Source: Pseudomonadota bacterium
GTDB lineage: Bacteria > Pseudomonadota > Gammaproteobacteria > UBA11654
Direction of reading: 5' to 3'
Length of the DNA: 21,435 nt
NCBI GenBank assembly: GCA_029979325.1
Contig: JAPOHS010000013.1
Coordinates: forward strand, 1-21,435
Shown here: piece by piece, positions 1 through 8,322 of the stretch
How positions within the stretch are numbered: position 1 is the first letter of the stretch
Layout of the letters: every line of letters begins with the position of its first letter
The notes under the pieces: generated by a model
What the model saw: the letters and a program-made list of their open reading frames with translations, nothing else
The model's database searches: none
Told to the model about the DNA's origin: nothing
Position numbers and translations under genes: made by a program

Positions 1-55
1 GCATTTTTGCCATATATGTTTCAAGAGTTGCACCTACACCTCTGGTTGATTCCAC
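1..55 (-). CDS. Possible 5' end of an unidentified gene, cut by the window edge
   Basis: Reading leftwards, a GTG at 53-55 opens a frame that stays open to the window edge (reads MESTRGVGATLETYMAKM). It lies downstream of the tRNA on the same strand. There is no clear Shine-Dalgarno sequence, and 18 codons are too few to identify a family. The plus strand is also open from base 1 to a TAA at 91-93, but with a lysine-rich, unconvincing tail. This is a guess about an edge fragment; nothing functional can be said. Confidence 0.2.
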   Translation of the reverse strand, partial: MESTRGVGATLETYMAKM

Positions 56-102
56 TCAAAGTCAAAGACCTTAGTATTAAAAAAAAGAATTAAGTAGAGA
101 TC

Positions 103-179
103 TGGCGCGCCCGGAGAGATTCGAACTCCCGACCTTGTGGTTCGTAGCCACACGCTCTATCCAACTGAGCTACGGGCGC
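103..179 (-). tRNA. tRNA-Arg (anticodon ACG)
   Basis: The minus strand folds as a full cloverleaf of 77 bases. The acceptor stem is GCGCCCG (173-179) paired with CGGGCGC (107-113), then discriminator G106 and an encoded CCA (103-105). The D arm holds AGCTCAGTTGGATAGAGC. The anticodon stem TGTGG/CCACA encloses the loop CTACGAA, giving ACG, the arginine anticodon whose A34 is normally modified to inosine to read CGU/CGC/CGA. The T arm contains GTTCGAATC. After CCA the minus strand reaches a run of eight T (about 80-87) that may assist transcription ending, although no hairpin precedes it. Confidence 0.97.
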
Positions 180-189
180 AATACTAAAC

Positions 190-195
190 ATTATA
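190..195 (-). promoter_or_regulatory. Candidate -10 element for tRNA-Arg
   Basis: TATAAT on the minus strand lies about 10 bases upstream of the mature tRNA 5' end, where a -10 box giving a short leader would be expected. The -35 region (TCACAG at 213-218, 17 bases away) is a poor match, so this is tentative. The tRNA could also be transcribed from the gloB/moaB promoter. Confidence 0.35.
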
Positions 196-219
196 AAGAA
201 TAAGATTGTTTTCTGTGAG

Positions 220-993
220 TTAGAATTGATCTTTGCGATTTCTTATCTCAGCAAAGACTTCAGTTCTACTGGATTCCACCATGCCCAGTTCCAATCTTAT
301 TTCATGATCATCTGATCTAAGGAAAGGATTTGTTTTTTTCTCTAATTGAAGTTGAGTGGGTACTGTCGGAATCAGATCTTTACGCAAAGCCTCAACTTCT
401 GATTTTCTTTTGATAAGATCTTCATTCTTTCCGTCAACTGTGATTGCAAATTCAGCATTGGTTTGGGTGTATTCATGTGCACAGTAGAGCATGGTTTCAT
501 CGGGCCATGACATGATTAAATCAAGCGATTCAAGCATTTGTTGAGGCGTTCCCTCAAAAAGACGACCGCAGCCCATTGCAAAAATGGTGTCACCGACAAA
601 GGCAATCTTTTCACTCTCGAAATAATAGACCATGTGCCCTGTTGTGTGCCCAGGTGTATGAAATCCTTTGACCTCAAAAGACCCAAATTTAAATTCTTGA
701 CCGTGTTCAATGGTCAGATCTATTCCTGGAATTCTGTCTTTATCTTGAAGGGGGCCGATGATTGTACAATTTGTTTTTTTCTTGAGCTCCAGATTACCGC
801 CTGCGTGATCATAATGATGATGTGTATTGATGATGTGTGTTAACTGCCAACCTTTTTGATTCAGTGCACCCTCAATGGCACTGACTTCTGGTGTATCAAC
901 TGTAGCTGTCAGATTCTCAGCTGGATCATGGATCAGAAAACCATAGTTATCCGATAAACACGGGAACATGAAAACTTCAAGCTCTGTATTCAT
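220..993 (-). CDS. gloB: Hydroxyacylglutathione hydrolase (glyoxalase II)
   Basis: Cytosolic metallo-beta-lactamase-fold thioesterase that hydrolyses S-D-lactoylglutathione to D-lactate and glutathione, the second step of methylglyoxal detoxification. Its 257 residues match the usual length of about 250. The binuclear metal motif HxHxDH is at H58-H63 (THHHYDH). It is followed by a TPGHTTGH segment, VGDTIFAMGCGR with the bridging aspartate, and CAHEYT with a C-terminal metal histidine. The end (RNRKDQF) matches the R-x-x-KD-x-F tail of the glyoxalase II family, which binds glutathione. The ATG is preceded by GAGGA at 1003-1008 (minus strand) inside the end of moaB; only 6 bases separate the two genes, so they are probably co-transcribed. 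No anomalies are seen. Confidence 0.95.
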   Translation of the reverse strand: MNTELEVFMFPCLSDNYGFLIHDPAENLTATVDTPEVSAIEGALNQKGWQLTHIINTHHHYDHAGGNLELKKKTNCTIIGPLQDKDRIPGIDLTIEHGQEFKFGSFEVKGFHTPGHTTGHMVYYFESEKIAFVGDTIFAMGCGRLFEGTPQQMLESLDLIMSWPDETMLYCAHEYTQTNAEFAITVDGKNEDLIKRKSEVEALRKDLIPTVPTQLQLEKKTNPFLRSDDHEIRLELGMVESSRTEVFAEIRNRKDQF

Positions 994-999
994 TGGAGT

Positions 1000-1527
1000 T
1001 TATTCCTCATTCAATCGTGGCATCAATTCCACGAGATTACAGGGTTTTGTCCTGCTGTCTAATTGATCTTTGATTAAGAAATTCCATCCATCCTTACACG
1101 CACCTGGTGAGCCGGGTAGGCAAAATATGAATGTTCCATTGGCAACACCAGCAAAAGCCCTTGATTGCAGTGTTGAGGTTTTAATATTTTGATACGAAAG
1201 ACTCCTAAACATTTCACCAAAGCCATCAATCGTTTTATCGAGCAGTGGAAGGATGGCTTCAGGCGTCCCATCTTTCCCTGTGATGCCGGTCCCGCCAGTG
1301 GTGATGATGCCGTGAATATTCTCATCCAAGATCCATTGTGAGACGATCGCTCTGATTTCATATAGGTTATCTTTACAGATTTTTCGATCACCCAGAAAGT
1401 GCCCTTGCTCTTTCAATGCGGAAACAAGATATTCACCCGAGTCATCCTGCTCCATGCTTCTGCTATCCGAGATGGTCAAGACAGAAATATTGATTGCCTT
1501 GAGTACATTATTTTGATCGTTATCCAT
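1000..1527 (-). CDS. moaB: Molybdenum cofactor biosynthesis protein MoaB
   Basis: Member of the MoaB/MogA molybdopterin-binding family, acting in the step around adenylylation of molybdopterin; in bacteria that also have MogA its exact role is uncertain. At 175 residues it is close to E. coli MoaB (about 170). Visible signatures are ISVLTISDSR near the N-terminus, DDSGEYL, the TTGGTG loop with the following GxxDxTPEA-like segment, SLSYQNIKTSTLQSRAFAGVANGTFIFCLPGSPGAC, and the ending DSRTKPCNL. These match MoaB better than MogA. The first gene of a moaB-gloB minus-strand pair, it diverges from the transaminase operon across 93 bases. The only Shine-Dalgarno-like bases (AAGG) directly abut the ATG, so translation start may be weak; no better in-frame start exists. 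Confidence 0.93.
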   Translation of the reverse strand: MDNDQNNVLKAINISVLTISDSRSMEQDDSGEYLVSALKEQGHFLGDRKICKDNLYEIRAIVSQWILDENIHGIITTGGTGITGKDGTPEAILPLLDKTIDGFGEMFRSLSYQNIKTSTLQSRAFAGVANGTFIFCLPGSPGACKDGWNFLIKDQLDSRTKPCNLVELMPRLNEE

Positions 1528-1562
1528 CCTTACATTTTATTTTACATTTAGAGACATATCCA

Positions 1563-1613
1563 TTGATTGAGTTAGAAATTAGAGCGTACAATAGGCATAT
1601 ATTTTTTTGAGGA
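1563..1613 (+). promoter_or_regulatory. Candidate promoter and ribosome-binding site of the transaminase-mmsA-ald-moaA operon
   Basis: In the 93-base divergent gap after moaB, TTGATT (1563-1568) and TACAAT (1587-1592) are separated by 18 bases, a reasonable sigma-70 pair. GAGGA at 1609-1613 lies 7 bases before the ATG at 1621. The promoter is inferred from consensus only. Confidence 0.45.
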
Positions 1614-1620
1614 CAATTCG

Positions 1621-2937
1621 ATGAGCAATGCTTTACCAAATTTAGAACATTATTGGATGCCATTCACTGGCAATAGGTACTTTAAGAAGAATCCAAGAAT
1701 GTTTAAGGAAGCAAGCGGCATGCATTACACCACATATGACGACAAAACCGTCATGGACGGTGTCTCAGGTCTTTGGTGTTGCAATGCAGGGCATTGTCAT
1801 CCAAAAATAGTTGAAGCCATTCAAAAACAAGCAGAAACATTGGATTATGCAACCGCATTTCAGCTTGGTCATCCAACCATCTTTGCGATGGCTGAAAAAT
1901 TGGTGGACATGGCGCCAGATGAATTGACGCATGCTTTTTTTACTAACTCGGGTTCAGAGGCTGTCGATACGGCTCTTAAAATTGCTCTTGCGTACCATCG
2001 AGCCAGAGGTGAGGGACACAGAACAAGATTGATTGGCAGAGAGAAGGGATATCATGGTGTTGGTTTTGGAGGCATTTCAGTCGGTGGCATGTCACCCAAT
2101 CGCAAGATGTTTGGCGCGATGCTACCCGGTGTAGATCATTTAAAGCATACCCATAATCTTGAGCACAATGCTTACTCAGTTGGACAACCAAAATGGGGAG
2201 ATCATCTTGCTGATCAGCTCACAGAAATATTGATGTTGCACGACCCGTCCACAGTGGCGGCTGTGATCATGGAGCCCATCGCTGGCTCAGCTGGAGTCTA
2301 TATTCCTCCTGTTGGTTATCTCAATAAAATCAGAGAAATTTGTGATGAGCATGGAATTTTACTCATCCTTGATGAAGTCATTACCGGATTTGGCAGAACT
2401 GGAAGTAATTTTGGTTCAGATGCATTTGGTGTGACACCGGATATCATGACCATTGCAAAAGGGATGACGAGTGGAACAGTTCCAATGGGTGGGGTATTGG
2501 TTAAGGAAGAGATTTACGATACTTTCATGACTGGACCTGAGGATGCGATCGAGTTTTTTCACGGTTATACCTACTCAGGTCATCCTTTGGCTGCAGCAGC
2601 AGGACTGGCAACGCTCAAGGTTTATGAAGAAGAAGGACTTTTTGAAAATGCAAGAAAGCTGGCACCCGTTTTGGAAGAAGAGATCCATCAAATCAAAGGA
2701 ACAAAACACGTCATTGATATCAGAAATTTTGGATTGTTGGGTGCAGTTGAATTGAATCCCATTGAAGGCAAGCCAACTGCAAGGGCGCTCAATGTATTTA
2801 GAGAATGTTATGACAGAGGCGTTCTGATCAGAACCACTGGCGATACGATTGCCATGTGTCCACCTTTCATTGCGACGGCAGATGATGTTCGAAAAGTGGT
2901 GAATACCGTCAAAGAATCACTAGAAGCGATCGACTAA
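1621..2937 (+). CDS. Class III omega-amino acid:pyruvate transaminase, probably beta-alanine:pyruvate
   Basis: PLP-dependent fold-type I, class III aminotransferase of 438 residues, the normal family length. K280 in TIAKGMTSG is the Schiff-base lysine and D251 in LDEVITGFGRTG binds the pyridine nitrogen. The N-terminus (LEHYWMPFTGNRYFKKNP) and the cofactor-cup segment FTNSGSEAVDTALK are typical of omega-amino acid:pyruvate transaminases. The expected reaction is beta-alanine plus pyruvate giving malonate semialdehyde plus alanine. The neighbours support this: a semialdehyde dehydrogenase follows after 9 bases and an alanine dehydrogenase comes next to regenerate pyruvate. Alternatives are taurine:pyruvate or another omega-amino acid; no sulfoacetaldehyde acetyltransferase is present to favour taurine. 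Confidence 0.88.
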   Translation: MSNALPNLEHYWMPFTGNRYFKKNPRMFKEASGMHYTTYDDKTVMDGVSGLWCCNAGHCHPKIVEAIQKQAETLDYATAFQLGHPTIFAMAEKLVDMAPDELTHAFFTNSGSEAVDTALKIALAYHRARGEGHRTRLIGREKGYHGVGFGGISVGGMSPNRKMFGAMLPGVDHLKHTHNLEHNAYSVGQPKWGDHLADQLTEILMLHDPSTVAAVIMEPIAGSAGVYIPPVGYLNKIREICDEHGILLILDEVITGFGRTGSNFGSDAFGVTPDIMTIAKGMTSGTVPMGGVLVKEEIYDTFMTGPEDAIEFFHGYTYSGHPLAAAAGLATLKVYEEEGLFENARKLAPVLEEEIHQIKGTKHVIDIRNFGLLGAVELNPIEGKPTARALNVFRECYDRGVLIRTTGDTIAMCPPFIATADDVRKVVNTVKESLEAID

Positions 2938-2946
2938 GAGAAAATC

Positions 2947-4437
2947 ATGGCATCAATCATCAATCATTGGATCAATGGCGAATTACAACCATCAACGTCT
3001 GAGCGATATGGTGAGGTATTCAATCCTGCAACGGGTGAAGTCAGTGCATCGGTCTCAATGGCTAATTCTGATGATCTGAATAAAGCAGTTGAAGCCGCCT
3101 CTAAAGCTTTTGAATCCTGGTCAGAAACTTCTGTAACAAAACGAGCCCAAATCTTCTTCAAATACAAAGAGTTGATTGAAGCAAACAGAGATGAGCTCAT
3201 AGAGTTGATCACTCGAGAGCATGGGAAAGTGACCGCAGATGCTGCGGGCTCTTTACAAAGAGGTATTGAAGTCGTTGATTTTGTCTGCGGCATTCCGCAT
3301 TTACTCAAAGGCGAGTTCAGCGAGCAAGTTGGAACAGGCATCGATTGTTATTCCACCAGGCAGCCAATTGGAGTTTGCTCAGGCGTGACACCGTTTAACT
3401 TTCCTGCAATGGTTCCAATGTGGATGTTTCCAATTGCCATTGCTTGTGGGAATACTTTCATACTGAAGCCATCAGAAAAAGACCCTTCATGTGCAATGAG
3501 GCTTGCAGAACTTCTTCACGAGGCCGGATTACCCAACGGTGTTTTAAATGTTGTGAATGGCGACAAGGAAGTCGTCGATGCCATTTTGGAGCACTCATTG
3601 ATTAAGACATTCAGTTTTGTTGGCTCAACGCCAGTTGCACAATATGTTCATGAGAAAGCATCTGCCAACGGAAAAAGGGTTCAAGCATTGGGTGGAGCAA
3701 AGAATCATGCCATTGTTTTAGAAGATGCATCGCTTGAGCAAACTGCAAATGCAATCATCGGTGCCGCATATGGTTCGGCAGGAGAAAGATGTATGGCCAT
3801 TTCAGTTGTTGTCGCAGTCGAAGGCATTGCCGATGATCTTTGTAAGTTGCTCAGTGAAAAGGCTCAGTCTCTTAAGATCGGTCCGGGAAATGAGCCTGAA
3901 AATGAAATGGGGCCACTGATAACAGATGATCATAAAAATAAAGTCATGGATTATATCCAACAAGGCATAGACGCAGGTGCAACGGTATTGTTGGATGGGC
4001 GAGACCATGAAATCACAAGCAAACAAGGATTCTTTCTTGGACCAACTCTTTTTGACCATGTGAATCCAGAAATGAGCATTTATAAAGAAGAAATATTTGG
4101 CCCGGTTCTTGTTGTGCTCAGAGTCAAAGATTTTAATGACGCCATACAATTGGCAAATGAACATCAATTTGGTAACGGTGTTGCCATTTTCACCAATCAA
4201 GGATCAAAGGCCAGAGAATTTGTTCATTCAGTCGAGGTTGGCATGGTTGGCATCAATGTTGCCATACCTGTTCCGCTCTCATTTTATACATTTGGTGGAT
4301 GGAAGGATTCCATTTTTGGTTCGTCAAATATATACGGGATGGACGGCATAAGATTTTTTACTAGAACAAAAACTATTACAGCCAGATGGGTCGAAGATGA
4401 TGGATCAATCAATCTCTCGATGCCAACCGTTAAATAA
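2947..4437 (+). CDS. mmsA: CoA-acylating malonate/methylmalonate semialdehyde dehydrogenase
   Basis: Aldehyde dehydrogenase superfamily enzyme that oxidises malonate semialdehyde or methylmalonate semialdehyde with NAD+ and CoA to acetyl-CoA or propionyl-CoA plus CO2. Its 496 residues fit the family. The Rossmann segment VTPFNFPAMVPMWMFP leads to KPSEKDPS. The catalytic cysteine is C282 in GERCMAIS. The usual ELGGK glutamate motif is replaced by ALGGAKNH, characteristic of the CoA-dependent MmsA branch, which does not use a general-base glutamate for hydrolysis. The C-terminus (FGGWKDSIFGSSNIYGMDG) is also typical of MmsA. It takes the product of the upstream transaminase. A close relative, DddC, acts after DMSP cleavage, so substrate assignment rests on context. 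It is followed by ald with a strong AAGGAG site. Confidence 0.93.
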   Translation: MASIINHWINGELQPSTSERYGEVFNPATGEVSASVSMANSDDLNKAVEAASKAFESWSETSVTKRAQIFFKYKELIEANRDELIELITREHGKVTADAAGSLQRGIEVVDFVCGIPHLLKGEFSEQVGTGIDCYSTRQPIGVCSGVTPFNFPAMVPMWMFPIAIACGNTFILKPSEKDPSCAMRLAELLHEAGLPNGVLNVVNGDKEVVDAILEHSLIKTFSFVGSTPVAQYVHEKASANGKRVQALGGAKNHAIVLEDASLEQTANAIIGAAYGSAGERCMAISVVVAVEGIADDLCKLLSEKAQSLKIGPGNEPENEMGPLITDDHKNKVMDYIQQGIDAGATVLLDGRDHEITSKQGFFLGPTLFDHVNPEMSIYKEEIFGPVLVVLRVKDFNDAIQLANEHQFGNGVAIFTNQGSKAREFVHSVEVGMVGINVAIPVPLSFYTFGGWKDSIFGSSNIYGMDGIRFFTRTKTITARWVEDDGSINLSMPTVK

Positions 4438-4451
4438 GAAGGAGTTATGTG

Positions 4452-5579
4452 ATGTTGATTGGTGTTCCAAAGGAAATTAAATCGGATGAATACAGAATCG
4501 GGCTTACACCAGAAAGCGTTGAGAAGCTGACTCAATCTGGACATCAGGTATTGATTGAGCAAAACGCTGGTCTCGGGATCGGCAGAGACAACCGAGCTTA
4601 TGAAGACGCTGGAGCAGAAATTGTTCAAACAAGAGAAGAGGTCTTCGAAAGATCAGAGATGATTGTCAAGGTTAAGGAGCCTCAGCTTGATGAATGTGCA
4701 TTGTTGCGACCCGATCAGATTTTATTTACCTATCTCCATTTGGCTCCAGATCCTGAGCAAGTCAAAGCACTGCTGGCCTCTGGTTGCAGGGCAATCGCCT
4801 ATGAGTCCGTTAAAGCCAATGATGGATCATATCCGCTGCTGACCCCAATGAGTGAGGTGGCAGGAAGAATGGCTGTTCAAGCGGGAGCGACATATCTTGA
4901 GAAAGCAAAGGGAGGATTGGGACGATTGATTGGAGGCGTGACCAATGTTGACCCTGCCGAAGTGGTGGTGATTGGAGGAGGAGTTGTGGGATACAACGCG
5001 ATCGAAATTGCGATTGGCATGCAAGCCAATGTCACTGTTTTAGATAAATCAGCAGAACGACTGGATCAGCTGGAATCAATTTTTGGGGACAAACTCAATG
5101 CCGTGCTTGCCACGGATGAAAACAATCGTGAATGTGTAAAAGCTGCAGATATTGTCATCGGAGGTGTTTATATTCCGGGGGCATCTGCACCCAAATTAAT
5201 CAGTCGAGAGCTGGTAAAATCGATGAAAGATGGTTCAGTCTTTGTTGATGTTGCAATCGATCAGGGAGGCTGCTCGGAGACTTCAAAACCAACCACTCAT
5301 TCAGAACCCACTTATATAGAAGAGGGCGTGTTGCACTATTGTGTGGCAAACATGCCAGGTGCCGTTCCCATGACTTCAACTTATGCATTGAATAATGCAA
5401 CGATTTCATATGTATTGAGTCTTGCCAACAATGGATTCAATGAGGCGCTTACTCTTGATGATGGATTTTGTGAAGGACTGAATATACACAGCGGTAAAGT
5501 CACCATTGCTGCAGTCGCTGAAGAGCATGGTTATGAGTACCATGACCCCATTGACCTGATCAAAGGTCTCGGTCAGTAA
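4452..5579 (+). CDS. ald: Alanine dehydrogenase
   Basis: NAD-dependent enzyme that interconverts L-alanine with pyruvate, ammonia and NADH. A GTG at 4449 abuts the ATG at 4452. I prefer the ATG because AAGGAG (4439-4444) is 7 bases upstream of it, and because it puts the conserved pyruvate-binding/catalytic residues at R15, K75 and H96, the numbering known for this family. The protein begins MLIGVPKEIKSDEYRIGLTP and contains a glycine-rich NAD site (VIGGGVVGYNA) and VDVAIDQGGCSE with the conserved aspartate. Length is 375 residues. In this operon it would recycle the alanine made by the transaminase, so amino nitrogen leaves as ammonium. Its stop codon is immediately followed by the moaA ATG (TAAATG). 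Confidence 0.96.
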   Translation: MLIGVPKEIKSDEYRIGLTPESVEKLTQSGHQVLIEQNAGLGIGRDNRAYEDAGAEIVQTREEVFERSEMIVKVKEPQLDECALLRPDQILFTYLHLAPDPEQVKALLASGCRAIAYESVKANDGSYPLLTPMSEVAGRMAVQAGATYLEKAKGGLGRLIGGVTNVDPAEVVVIGGGVVGYNAIEIAIGMQANVTVLDKSAERLDQLESIFGDKLNAVLATDENNRECVKAADIVIGGVYIPGASAPKLISRELVKSMKDGSVFVDVAIDQGGCSETSKPTTHSEPTYIEEGVLHYCVANMPGAVPMTSTYALNNATISYVLSLANNGFNEALTLDDGFCEGLNIHSGKVTIAAVAEEHGYEYHDPIDLIKGLGQ

Positions 5580-6614
5580 ATGACAAATCTAACTCATTTG
5601 AGTCCCATACGGGACCATCTTGGAAGACCTCTGAAAGACCTTAGAATTTCTGTCATGGATCGCTGCAACTTCAGATGCATCTATTGCATGCCAGAGGAGA
5701 AGTTTCACTCAGGTTTTAATTTTCTTAAATCCAGCGAAAGATTGTCATTCGATGAGATTTTAAGAGTCACCAAGCTTTTTACTGATTTGGGCGTGAGCAA
5801 AATCAGGATTACAGGCGGGGAACCGTTATTGAGAGTGAATCTATCGGAACTCATAGGAGACCTATCGACACTAGAGAAAATAGAAGACATTGCTCTGACA
5901 ACAAATGGCGTTTTACTCAAGAAGTATTCCGAGGAGCTCAAAGCATGCGGTCTGAATCGCATCACTGTGAGTCTTGATTCCATTGATCCTGAGCAATTCA
6001 GAAAAATGACAGGCGGAAGAGGCAAGCTCGAAACAGTCCTAGAGGGCATCAGTGAGGCACTCTCAGTTGGATTCAAGCAGGTCAAAATCAATGCGGTTAT
6101 AAAAAAAGGCATCAATGATGATCAAGTGATTGATATGGTTGATTATTTCAAAAAACAATCAGTCATCATTCGTTTTATCGAGTACATGGATGTTGGCAAT
6201 TTGAATCAGTGGAAACTGAATGAGACAGTCGGCAGTGATGAGATCATTAAAAAACTTTCTGAGAAGTGGCAATTAGATCCGCTTGATAAGAACTATGAAG
6301 GCGAGACCGCTCAGAGATATCAGATCAGCGGAAGCGAAACTGAAATTGGCTTAATTTCTTCTGTAACAAAACCATTTTGTGGTTCCTGCACCAGAGCAAG
6401 ATTGTCATCGGACGGAAAGCTTTACAATTGCTTGTTTGCATCGGAAGGCAAAGACATCAGGAGTTGGGTTCGTAACGGCAAGTCAGATGAATATATAAGA
6501 AATGAACTCGCATCGATATGGAAAGTCAGAAGAGATCGGTACAGTGAATTAAGATATAGCGATGAGATCGATAAGACCGATGAAAAAGTAGAAATGTATT
6601 ACATAGGTGGATAG
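5580..6614 (+). CDS. moaA: GTP 3',8-cyclase MoaA
   Basis: Radical SAM enzyme that converts GTP to 3',8-cyclo-7,8-dihydro-GTP, the first committed step of molybdenum cofactor synthesis. The N-terminal [4Fe-4S] motif is C29-x3-C33-x2-C36 (MDRCNFRCIYCMPEE), followed by the SAM-binding TGGEPLL. The C-terminal cluster that binds GTP is C267, C270 and C284 (PFCGSCTRARLSSDGKLYNC). The protein ends YYIGG, keeping the C-terminal Gly-Gly essential in MoaA. Its 344 residues are normal. It starts at the base after the ald stop codon, so it is probably translationally coupled to the amino-acid catabolic genes, an unusual partner. moaB lies on the other side of the same operon. Confidence 0.97.
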   Translation: MTNLTHLSPIRDHLGRPLKDLRISVMDRCNFRCIYCMPEEKFHSGFNFLKSSERLSFDEILRVTKLFTDLGVSKIRITGGEPLLRVNLSELIGDLSTLEKIEDIALTTNGVLLKKYSEELKACGLNRITVSLDSIDPEQFRKMTGGRGKLETVLEGISEALSVGFKQVKINAVIKKGINDDQVIDMVDYFKKQSVIIRFIEYMDVGNLNQWKLNETVGSDEIIKKLSEKWQLDPLDKNYEGETAQRYQISGSETEIGLISSVTKPFCGSCTRARLSSDGKLYNCLFASEGKDIRSWVRNGKSDEYIRNELASIWKVRRDRYSELRYSDEIDKTDEKVEMYYIGG

Positions 6615-6649
6615 ATTGTTCTAATGAAGCAAAGAATGGAGAAAAAAAG

Positions 6650-8287
6650 ATGAAGGGATTGATGATGGATACGCCATTAATGATTGGTTCAATAATGGAT
6701 CATGCCGATAAGAATTTTCCTGACCAAGAGATCGTTTCGGTCGTGGCAGATCAGCCGGATTTCAGATACACGTTTAAAGAGGCATTCCAAAGAACAAGGC
6801 AGTTGGGAAATGCTCTTAAATCATTGGGCATCGATGTCGGTGATCGAGTCGGAACACTGGCATGGAATGATCACAGACATTTTGAACTCTATTATGCAAT
6901 ATCTTCATCAGGAGCCATTTGCCATACGGTTAACCCACGATTATTCCCTGAGCAACTCATATACATCATGAATCATGCAGAAGACAAAGTTGTTTTTTGT
7001 GATCCCATGTTCGTTCCACTGCTTGAAAGCATTCAAGACCAGTTAAACAGCATCGAACATTTTATTGTTTTAACTTCTGAAGATTCTATGCCAGATTCAT
7101 CACTGAAGGGTTTGTTATGCTATGAATCCATTCTGGCTGAAGAATCAGATGAAATAGAATGGCCTGAGTTTGATGAGACCACTGCGAGCGGCATGTGTTA
7201 TACATCGGGAACCACGGGAGATCCAAAAGGTGTGCTCTACAATCACCGAGCCACTGTTCTTCATGCATATGCTGCCGGTCTGCCAGATGTCTTTGGCGTC
7301 TCAGCAACCGATGTCATTTTGCCGATCGTTCCAATGTTTCACGTCAATTCTTGGGGTTCAATTTATGTTGGACCCATGGTTGGTAGCAAGATCGTGCTTC
7401 CTGGACCAAAAATGGGTGACGGAGAAACCCTGCAACAACTCATTGAAGCAGAAGAAGTCACAATCTCTATGGGCGTGCCTACCGTTTGGTTGAATTTATT
7501 GCAGTTTCTGGAGGAGTCAGGAAAAACTGTGCCAACGCTTAAAAGAGTGGTAGTTGGAGGAGCTGCATGCCCTTCATCTGTCATGACAGAGATGAAGGAA
7601 AAACATGGTGTTTATGTTCATGTCGCATGGGGCATGACTGAAATGAGTCCACTTGGGACTTTCAATACTTTTAGAAGCGGGATGGAAGATCTTGAAGGAG
7701 AGGAGCTTCTTGAAATGAAGTTGAAAGCTGGACGAGGTGTATTCGGTGCAGAGATGAAAATAACAGATGATGACAACAATGAGCTTCCTTGGGACGGAGT
7801 TGCTTTTGGAAGTTTAAAAGTAAGGGGAGCATGGATCTTGAACGAATACTTCAAGGCAGAACCGGGATCAACTTTGGAAGATGACGGTTGGTTTGAAACC
7901 GGTGATGTTGCAACAATTGATCCCAATGGATTTATGGCCATTACAGATCGAACAAAAGATGTTATTAAATCCGGTGGAGAATGGATCAGCTCAATCGATC
8001 TTGAGAATACTGCAACTGATCATCCAAAGGTTGCTGAGTCTGCCGTGATTGGAGTCTATCATCCACAATGGACTGAGAGACCATTGCTTTTAGTGCAAAC
8101 CAAAGAAGGCGAGAGTGTCTCAAAAGAGGAGATGCTCGCTTGGTTTGATGGAAAAGTCGCGAAGTGGTGGATTCCGGATGATGTTGTTTTTGTGGATTCG
8201 CTCCCTCACACTGCGACAGGAAAAATTCAAAAGTTTGAGTTACGTCAACAGTTCAAAGATTATAAATTGCCAAATACAGAAGGTTAG
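6650..8287 (+). CDS. Acyl-CoA ligase (AMP-binding), DmdB-like
   Basis: ANL-superfamily adenylating enzyme (545 residues) forming acyl-CoA from a fatty or short-chain carboxylic acid, ATP and CoA. The P-loop-like motif [12 protein letters not shown], the [11 protein letters not shown] motif, the hinge-region [32 protein letters not shown] and the C-terminal catalytic lysine in TATGKIQKF are all present, so it should be active. The N-terminus ([19 protein letters not shown]) and overall layout resemble the medium/long-chain ligases that include DmdB, the 3-methylthiopropionate-CoA ligase of DMSP demethylation; the true substrate cannot be told from sequence. GGAG at 6638-6641 precedes the ATG by 8 bases. 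It is 35 bases from moaA and 35 bases from a thioesterase gene, so it may form its own small operon. Confidence 0.88.
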   Translation: MKGLMMDTPLMIGSIMDHADKNFPDQEIVSVVADQPDFRYTFKEAFQRTRQLGNALKSLGIDVGDRVGTLAWNDHRHFELYYAISSSGAICHTVNPRLFPEQLIYIMNHAEDKVVFCDPMFVPLLESIQDQLNSIEHFIVLTSEDSMPDSSLKGLLCYESILAEESDEIEWPEFDETTASGMCYTSGTTGDPKGVLYNHRATVLHAYAAGLPDVFGVSATDVILPIVPMFHVNSWGSIYVGPMVGSKIVLPGPKMGDGETLQQLIEAEEVTISMGVPTVWLNLLQFLEESGKTVPTLKRVVVGGAACPSSVMTEMKEKHGVYVHVAWGMTEMSPLGTFNTFRSGMEDLEGEELLEMKLKAGRGVFGAEMKITDDDNNELPWDGVAFGSLKVRGAWILNEYFKAEPGSTLEDDGWFETGDVATIDPNGFMAITDRTKDVIKSGGEWISSIDLENTATDHPKVAESAVIGVYHPQWTERPLLLVQTKEGESVSKEEMLAWFDGKVAKWWIPDDVVFVDSLPHTATGKIQKFELRQQFKDYKLPNTEG

Positions 8288-8322
8288 ATTGCATAAGAAT
8301 AATTGATTAATCGCTCAAAAAG

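Noticed and set aside
103..179. tRNA-Arg as the attachment site of an integrated element
   Set aside because: tRNA-Arg genes are frequent integration sites, but no integrase, partial tRNA repeat or foreign-looking genes are present in the window.
1621..2937. Taurine:pyruvate aminotransferase as the primary call
   Set aside because: Ald pairing fits taurine use too, but no xsc or taurine transporter is present, and the next gene acts on malonate/methylmalonate semialdehyde.
3131..3142. CTGTAACAAAAC identical to one half of the Pho box, inside mmsA
   Set aside because: Only a single copy, within coding sequence (Ser-Val-Thr-Lys), with no second heptamer at 11-base spacing.
3802..4200. Long antisense open frames inside mmsA and other genes (for example 132 codons here, 136 codons at 5705-6115, 192 codons at 14991-15569)
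   Set aside because: They lie wholly opposite strongly recognised genes, show no family motifs and have no ribosome-binding sites; they are shadows of the codon usage.
6361..6371. CTGTAACAAAA inside moaA
   Set aside because: Single copy encoding conserved residues next to the C-terminal cluster motif; no promoter context.
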